From the NCBI RefSeq assembly GCF_019331695.1, contig NZ_JAHBBI010000004.1:1-64000 (forward strand): DNA of 64,000 nt, in the 5' to 3' direction. The translations under genes and the position numbers were made by a program. The DNA comes from Bifidobacterium pluvialisilvae. Lineage in GTDB: Bacteria > Actinomycetota > Actinomycetes > Actinomycetales > Bifidobacteriaceae. Below, piece by piece: positions 58,718 through 64,000 of the stretch. Each line of letters begins with the position of its first letter. Position 1 is the stretch's first letter. Under the pieces are notes generated by a model that did no database searches, was not told where the DNA came from, and saw nothing but the letters and a program-made list of their open reading frames with translations.

Positions 58718-60466
58718 ATGAAAAAGCAAATGACGGCGCTGGCGGCGTTGGTCGCCGTATGCGCCATGACGTTGAGCGGCTGCGGCGGCTCGGGCTCCAG
58801 CGACTCCGGCACGGCCAAGACCGGCGGTACCATCAAGCTGGTCGGCACCGACGACATCGACCACCTCGACCCGACCGGCAGCTCACTGGTGAGCACCTAC
58901 ACGTTCCAGCGCGCCATCAGCCGCCAGCTCATCAGCTACAAGGCCAGCAACGACGCCAAGGAGCAGGTCGAGGCCCAGCCCGACCTCGCCGCATCCATGC
59001 CCGAGGTCTCCTCCGACGGCCTCACCTACACGTTCAAGCTGCGCACGGACGCCATGTGGAGCACCAGCCCCGCCCGCGCCATCACCTCCGAGGACGTGGC
59101 CAACGGCTTCAAGAAGGTGTGCAACCCGCTGCTGCCCTCCGCCGCCGCCAGCTACTACAACGTCATCCAGGGCATGGAGGAGTACTGCGCCGCATACGAC
59201 ATCAAGAACCCCACCACCGCGAACGTGAAGAAGCACATCCTCGACGACAAGGTCTCCGGCATCACCACGCCCGACGACCACACCATCGTGTTCAAGCTCA
59301 AGGAGAAGGCCTCCGACTTCATCTACATGGTGTCGCTCGACAACGTCTCCCCGGTGGCCAAGGAATCGCTCGACTACGAGCCCGACAGCCCCGACTACCG
59401 CAAGAACTACATCTCGTCCGGCCCCTACACCGTAGACGACTACAAGGCCGACAGCCACCTGTACCTCAAGCGCAACCCCAACTGGAAGAAGGCCTCCGAC
59501 CCGCTGCGCGCCGCCAACGCCGACCGCATCGAGTTCACGTTCGGCGTCAGCGCCGACAACGCCCTCCAGCAGGTGTCCAACGGCGACGCCGACGGCCTAT
59601 GGGCCATGAACGTGCCCGCCGCGCAATGGGGTACCCTCAAGGCCACCAACGGCGACAGCATGAGCGCGTTCTCCCAGGGAGGCACCAACTTCCTGTGGTT
59701 CAACACCCTCTCCAACAACAACGGCGGCGCATTGAAGAAGACCGAGGTGCGCAAGGCCCTGCAGTACTCCGTCGACAAGGCGGCGTTCGTGCAGAAGCTC
59801 GGCGGCTCCGAACTCGCCGAGCCCGCGGTCGGCATCTTCGGACGCGGCGTCATCGGCTTCAACGAGAACAGCGACCCGTACAAGACCGATGGCAACAAGG
59901 GCGACCCGGCCAAGACCAAGGAGCTGCTCGCCAAGGCCGGCGCCAGCAACCTCACGCTCAAGCTCGCCTACCGCTCCGACAACGCGACCGAGCCCTCCAT
60001 CGCCCAGATCATCCAGCAGGACATGAAGAAGGCCGGCGTGAACGTGCAGCTCGTGCCCGTGCCCGCCTCCGACTTCTACGCCAGCTTCATGACCACGCCC
60101 GACAACACCAAGAACGGCAAGTGGGACATCGCCCTGTGCGGATGGAACCCCGACTGGGTCGGCGGCGCCGCACGCTCCGTCTTCCAGCCGCAGTTCACCT
60201 ACACCGGCACCGCCCAGGTCTACAACTACGACAACTACAACAACGACAAGGCCAGCGAACTCGCCAAGAAGGCGCTCGCCAGCTCCAGCACCTCGGACGC
60301 CGAGAAGATCTGGGGCCAGGTCAACGACGCCGTCATGGACGACCCGCCGGTGCTGCCGCTCTACTCGGTGAAGGCCACCCTGATCCACAGCAGCGCGATC
60401 AAGAACGCCTCCATCTTCGCCCTGTCCGCCGGCTACGACTGGACCAACGTCTCGGTCGAACGATAG
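58718..60466 (+). CDS. ABC transporter substrate-binding lipoprotein (DppA/OppA family)
   Basis: This 582-aa SBP_bac_5 family protein captures oligopeptides or, in some family members, oligosaccharides outside the membrane. A signal peptide (MKKQMTALAALVAVCAMTLS) ends in the lipobox LSGC with Cys at residue 21, so it is lipid-anchored. Family regions include IDHLDPTGSSLVSTYTFQRA, TYTFKLRTDAMWS and WDIALCGWNPDWVGGA. ATG 58718 with AGAGGA upstream is chosen; the frame is open to 58553. It is the first gene of the transporter operon, followed by a GC-rich hairpin. Confidence 0.93.
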   Translation: MKKQMTALAALVAVCAMTLSGCGGSGSSDSGTAKTGGTIKLVGTDDIDHLDPTGSSLVSTYTFQRAISRQLISYKASNDAKEQVEAQPDLAASMPEVSSDGLTYTFKLRTDAMWSTSPARAITSEDVANGFKKVCNPLLPSAAASYYNVIQGMEEYCAAYDIKNPTTANVKKHILDDKVSGITTPDDHTIVFKLKEKASDFIYMVSLDNVSPVAKESLDYEPDSPDYRKNYISSGPYTVDDYKADSHLYLKRNPNWKKASDPLRAANADRIEFTFGVSADNALQQVSNGDADGLWAMNVPAAQWGTLKATNGDSMSAFSQGGTNFLWFNTLSNNNGGALKKTEVRKALQYSVDKAAFVQKLGGSELAEPAVGIFGRGVIGFNENSDPYKTDGNKGDPAKTKELLAKAGASNLTLKLAYRSDNATEPSIAQIIQQDMKKAGVNVQLVPVPASDFYASFMTTPDNTKNGKWDIALCGWNPDWVGGAARSVFQPQFTYTGTAQVYNYDNYNNDKASELAKKALASSSTSDAEKIWGQVNDAVMDDPPVLPLYSVKATLIHSSAIKNASIFALSAGYDWTNVSVER

Positions 60467-60472
60467 GCGGAC

Positions 60473-60507
60473 CGACGCCCCGCCCGCCCCGCACGGGCGG
60501 GGCGTCG
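60473..60507 (+). terminator. Attenuating hairpin after the substrate-binding protein gene
   Basis: A perfect 14-bp, all-but-AT-free stem (CGACGCCCCGCCCG at 60473-60486, its complement at 60494-60507). Such structures often raise binding-protein mRNA above that of downstream transporter genes. Confidence 0.7.
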
Positions 60508-60548
60508 CCCTTTCCCTCCATCCATCAGGAGCACAAGGAGCTACGGAA

Positions 60549-62459
60549 ATGTCCATTCTTCAGGTACACGACGTCAGCGTGGATCTGCCCACCGAGGACG
60601 GCGTCGTCCATGCGGTGCAGCACGTGTCATTCGACGTCGACAAAGGCGAGGTGTTCGGCATCGTCGGCGAATCCGGCTCCGGCAAGAGCGTGCTCACCCA
60701 GGCCATCACCGGCCTCATGCCCGGCGCCGAGGTCCACGGCACCGCCGTATTCGACGGCGTCGACCTGCTCAAGGCCACGCCCCGGCAGCTGCGGTCCATG
60801 CGCGGCAACAAGATCGGCATGATCTTCCAGGACCCGCTGTCCAGCCTGCACCCATACTTCACTATCGGCTCGCAGATCGTCGAGGTCATCAGGACCCACG
60901 AGCCGAAGACCTCCCGCGACGACGCGAAAGCCCGGGCCATCGAAATGCTCGAGATGGTCGGCATCAAGAACGCCGACAAACGCTTCGGCGACTACCCGCA
61001 CCAGTTCTCCGGCGGCATGAGGCAGCGCGTGATGATCGCCATGGCCCTCGTGCTGCGGCCCGAGATCATCATCGCCGACGAACCGACCACCGCACTCGAC
61101 GTGACCATCCAGAAGCAGGTGCTCGACGTGCTGCGCGACATGTCCGACAAGCTCGGCACCACCGTGGTCATGATCTCCCACGACCTCACCCTGCTCGGCT
61201 CGTTCGCCGACCGGGCCATGGTCATGTACGCCGGCCACCAGCTGGAGATGGGACCGGTCTCCGCACTGTTCTCCCGCCCCGCCCACCCGTACACGCTCGG
61301 CCTGCTGCACTCCTCACCCGACGCCGAGAACGACCGCAAGCGGCTCACCCCCATCGAAGGCCGTATGCCCAGCCTGCTCGACATCCCCGTCGGCTGCGTG
61401 TTCGCGCCACGCTGCCCCAACGCCACCGACCGTTGCGGGCTCACCGCCCCGCCGCGCCGCACGCTCAGCGACGGCGTGACCGTGAGCTGCTGGCGCCGGG
61501 CCGACCCCACCCCGGCCGAGGCCAAGCCGGAGATCGACGAATTCGTGCTCCAACGCGCCCGCGACCGCGCCGAGGAGCAGGCCGCCGCCAAGGATGCCGC
61601 CGCCAACGGCACCGAGGAATGGCCGCTCGACAAAAACGCGCCCATCGCGCTCGTCGAGGACCTCCACCTCACCTACAACGCCGGCACCCGCAAGGCGGTC
61701 GAGGTGCTCAAGGGCATCGACCTGACCGTCAACCGCGGCGACTCCATCGGCCTCGTCGGCGAATCCGGCTGCGGCAAGACCACGCTCGCCCGCGTGATCG
61801 CCGGACTGCTGCCCGCCACCAGCGGCAAGGTCATGCTGCTCGGCCAGGACAACAGCACCGTCAGCCGTGCCGAATGGCGCGAACAGCGCCGCCACGTGCA
61901 GCTCGTGTTCCAGGACCCGTACGGCTCGCTCAACCCGCGCCGCCGCGTCGGCTCCATCATCGGCGAACCCATCCGCATCCAGCATCACTGGTCCGGCAAC
62001 CGGCTGAAGAAACGCGTGCAGGAGCTCATGGAGCTCGTCGGACTCAACCCCGAACACTACAACCGGTACCCCGGCGAATTCTCCGGCGGCCAGCGCCAGC
62101 GCATCGGCATCGCCCGCGCGCTCGCCCTCGACCCCGAGCTCATCATCTTCGACGAACCGGTCTCCGCGCTCGACGTCTCCATCCAGGCGCAGATCCTCAA
62201 TCTCATCCAGGACCTGCAGGACGCGTTCGGCTACACCTACCTGTTCATCTCGCACGACCTCGCCGTCGTGCGCCACGTGTGCAGCCGCGTCGTCGTCATC
62301 GAAAACGGCCGGATCGTGGAACGCGGCGACACCGAACGGATCTACGACGCCCCGCAGGCGCCCTTCACCAAACGCCTGCTTGCCGCGTCCATCCGAGCCG
62401 TGCCCCCGGAGTCGCAGGAAACGGCCCATCGCACACTCGTCAAGGAGGTGGTGGCATGA
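60549..62459 (+). CDS. Fused dual ABC ATPase (DppD-DppF type)
   Basis: This 636-aa protein contains both nucleotide-binding domains of an Opp/Dpp transporter in one chain. The first has Walker A GESGSGKSVL, signature FSGGMRQRVM and Walker B IIADEPTTALDVT, then the oligopeptide-specific region PVGCVFAPRCPNATDRC. The second has Walker A GESGCGKTTL, signature FSGGQRQRIG and Walker B IIFDEPVSALDVS. GGAGC precedes ATG 60549. It overlaps the next gene by 4 nt (ATGA). Confidence 0.95.
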   Translation: MSILQVHDVSVDLPTEDGVVHAVQHVSFDVDKGEVFGIVGESGSGKSVLTQAITGLMPGAEVHGTAVFDGVDLLKATPRQLRSMRGNKIGMIFQDPLSSLHPYFTIGSQIVEVIRTHEPKTSRDDAKARAIEMLEMVGIKNADKRFGDYPHQFSGGMRQRVMIAMALVLRPEIIIADEPTTALDVTIQKQVLDVLRDMSDKLGTTVVMISHDLTLLGSFADRAMVMYAGHQLEMGPVSALFSRPAHPYTLGLLHSSPDAENDRKRLTPIEGRMPSLLDIPVGCVFAPRCPNATDRCGLTAPPRRTLSDGVTVSCWRRADPTPAEAKPEIDEFVLQRARDRAEEQAAAKDAAANGTEEWPLDKNAPIALVEDLHLTYNAGTRKAVEVLKGIDLTVNRGDSIGLVGESGCGKTTLARVIAGLLPATSGKVMLLGQDNSTVSRAEWREQRRHVQLVFQDPYGSLNPRRRVGSIIGEPIRIQHHWSGNRLKKRVQELMELVGLNPEHYNRYPGEFSGGQRQRIGIARALALDPELIIFDEPVSALDVSIQAQILNLIQDLQDAFGYTYLFISHDLAVVRHVCSRVVVIENGRIVERGDTERIYDAPQAPFTKRLLAASIRAVPPESQETAHRTLVKEVVA

Positions 62460-63640
62460 GCGAGGCCACCGTACGCAACACCACATCGGCCGACGCCAAG
62501 ACCAGCCTCGGCTCGGTCGGCGCCGCAAGCAACAAGCCGAAGCCCGCGCGCAAGATCGAACAGCTGAGCACCGGACAGGCCACATGGCGCAGGCTCCGCC
62601 ACGACAAGGCCTCGATGATCGCCCTCGGATTCATCGTGTTCCTCGTGCTCATGGCCGTCTTCGCGCCCGTGCTCGCCTCCATCACCGGACACGACCCCGC
62701 GCAGCAGTACCGCGAGATCGGCCTGACCGCCACCGGTCTGCCCACCGGTCCGGGCAAGGCGTTCTGGTTCGGCGCCGACCAGCTCGGCCGCGACGAGCTC
62801 GTCCGCATCGCCTACGGCGCGCGCGTATCGCTGCTGGTCGGCGTGGTCGCCTCCATGTGCGGCTCGCTCATCGCCGTCATCATCGGCGTATTGGCCGGCT
62901 ACTTCGGCGGCTGGGTCGACAACGTGCTCTCCCGCATCACCGACTTCGTCATGACCATCCCGTTCCTGCTGTGCGCGCTGGCCCTCGTCTCCGTGTTCGG
63001 CGCGAGCATCCGCATGTGCCTGTTCGTCGTCATCTTCTTCTCATGGGCCGTCACCGGGCGAGTCATCCGCGCCCAGGTGCAGGTGCTCAAGAAGAAGGAG
63101 TTCGTCGAGGCGGCACGGTCGCTCGGTGCCTCCGACGCGTCCATCATCGTCAAGGACATCCTGCCGAACCTCACCGAAACGATCATCGTCTACACCACGC
63201 AGGGCATCCCCAGCTGCATCGTGTTCGAGGCGTCGCTGTCGTTCCTCGGCATGGGCATCGTGCCGCCGACGCCAAGCTGGGGCGGTATGCTCTCCGAGGC
63301 CGCCGGCAACTCCATCTACATGGTCGCGCCATGGCTCGTGTTCTTCCCCGGCCTGTTCCTGCTCATGACCACGCTTTCGTTCAACATCCTCGGTGACGGC
63401 CTGCGCGACGCCCTCGATCCGAAGGCCGGCCGGCGCATGCTCGCCAAACGACGCAGGAAGAAGGGCGCGGCCGCCGTGGCCGCGGTCACACCGGTGGCGG
63501 CGCAGATCGCCGCCGCGAACGACGACATCGCCGCGGCGACGGCCGATTCGGCACCGTTGGCATCATCCATGACGTCGGCGTCGGCGACATCGTCGACCTC
63601 ATCAACGACGTCATCAACGACGACCAAGGAAGGCGACTGA
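62456..63640 (+). CDS. ABC transporter permease (DppC/OppC type)
   Basis: This 394-aa inner-membrane permease starts with a soluble polar N-terminus, then an OppC_N-type first membrane segment (MIALGFIVFLVLMAVFAPVL). The BPD_transp_1 core contains WFGADQLGRDELVRIAYGAR, FVEAARSLGASDASIIVKDI and SLSFLGMGIVPPTPSWGGML, the EAA-loop region typical of DppC. The last ~70 residues are Ala/Ser/Thr-rich and unusual for the family. It is translationally coupled to the ATPase gene, with the DppB-type gene 1 nt after its stop. Confidence 0.93.
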   Translation: MSEATVRNTTSADAKTSLGSVGAASNKPKPARKIEQLSTGQATWRRLRHDKASMIALGFIVFLVLMAVFAPVLASITGHDPAQQYREIGLTATGLPTGPGKAFWFGADQLGRDELVRIAYGARVSLLVGVVASMCGSLIAVIIGVLAGYFGGWVDNVLSRITDFVMTIPFLLCALALVSVFGASIRMCLFVVIFFSWAVTGRVIRAQVQVLKKKEFVEAARSLGASDASIIVKDILPNLTETIIVYTTQGIPSCIVFEASLSFLGMGIVPPTPSWGGMLSEAAGNSIYMVAPWLVFFPGLFLLMTTLSFNILGDGLRDALDPKAGRRMLAKRRRKKGAAAVAAVTPVAAQIAAANDDIAAATADSAPLASSMTSASATSSTSSTTSSTTTKEGD

Positions 63641-63641
63641 C

Positions 63642-64000
63642 ATGGTCAAGCAGATTCTCCGGCGGCTCCTCTTCGCCGTCATCATCCTGTTCCTGCTGAG
63701 CATCTTCGTGTTCGCGCTGTTCTACATCGCGCCCGGCAACCCCGCCCGACTCATCGCCGGCGAAAAGGCCAGCCAGGAGGTGCTCGACCAGGTCACCCGC
63801 AACCTCGGCCTCGACAAACCCCTGTGGCAGCAGTACATCCGGTTCATCACCCACGCGTTCCAAGGCGACTTCGGCATCTCCTACCGCAACCAGACGCCCG
63901 TAACCGAACTCATCCTCTCCCGACTGCCCGTCACGTTCTCGCTCGTCGGCGGCGCCGTCATCATCTGGCTGCTCATCGGCGTGCCGCTCGGCGTGGTCTC
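63642..64000 (+). CDS. ABC transporter permease (DppB/OppB type), cut by window end
   Basis: About 119 residues are visible: MVKQILRRLLFAVIILFLLS, then FALFYIAPGNPARLIAGEKA, NLGLDKPLWQQYIRFITHAF and GDFGISYRNQTPVTELILSR, the normal start of a DppB/OppB permease. AAGGAAGG lies upstream. Gene order (binding protein, ATPase, DppC, DppB) is the reverse of the common DppA-B-C-D-F order. Confidence 0.93.
   Translation, partial: MVKQILRRLLFAVIILFLLSIFVFALFYIAPGNPARLIAGEKASQEVLDQVTRNLGLDKPLWQQYIRFITHAFQGDFGISYRNQTPVTELILSRLPVTFSLVGGAVIIWLLIGVPLGVV

Overview
The window is chromosomal DNA from a high-GC actinobacterium, almost certainly a Bifidobacterium. The basis is the strong GC bias at third codon positions, the fused aldehyde-alcohol dehydrogenase (adhE), the glycogen and maltodextrin enzymes GlgX and MalQ, and the actinobacterial order of the ribosomal cluster. 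The species cannot be fixed by eye. I see no prophage, IS transposase, rRNA or true CRISPR array; one tRNA (Ser, CGA) is present.

Layout. 1-6.5 kb: a CapA-like membrane-anchored protein, a D-2-hydroxyacid dehydrogenase, an IMPACT/YigZ protein, a repeat protein and 4-alpha-glucanotransferase. 6.6-8.3 kb: an orphan Vsr endonuclease, then rplM-rpsI. 8.6-16.5 kb: GlgX (minus strand), adhE with a candidate Rex operator over its promoter, acetolactate decarboxylase (minus strand) and a GRP-type sugar transporter. 16.6-19.4 kb: a strange gene-poor island in which an AbiEi-like/nuclease-like gene sits between two arms of degenerate arrays built on the octamer GTGGGTCT. 19.8-35.8 kb: the full S10-spc-alpha cluster with secY, adk, infA, rpmJ, rpsM, rpsK, rpoA, rplQ and truA. 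36-39.3 kb: a fused circularly permuted ATP-grasp/alpha-E protein and a transglutaminase-like protein. 39.4-48.5 kb: tRNA-Ser, an unknown membrane-anchored protein, nusA, infB, rbfA, truB and ribF. 48.8-53 kb: an SDR oxidoreductase, a class III aminotransferase and an iron-type alcohol dehydrogenase. 53.2-64 kb: a GH127-like beta-L-arabinofuranosidase and a GH36 alpha-galactosidase (both minus strand), divergent from an oligopeptide-type ABC transporter whose last permease runs off the window.

Functionally, the window joins core translation, transcription and secretion genes to accessory carbohydrate and fermentation genes: alpha-glucan handling, NADH reoxidation by AdhE, acetoin formation, and uptake and hydrolysis of plant-type glycans or glycopeptides. 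Intergenic spaces carry several dispersed repeat families. The most unusual signal is the GTGGGTCT system. A 61-bp core element (GTGGGTCT, 45 nt, AGACCCAC) occurs three times with identical spacing, once in each arm around the AbiEi-like gene and once upstream of truA. In the two arms it is surrounded by many forward units on one side and reverse units on the other.
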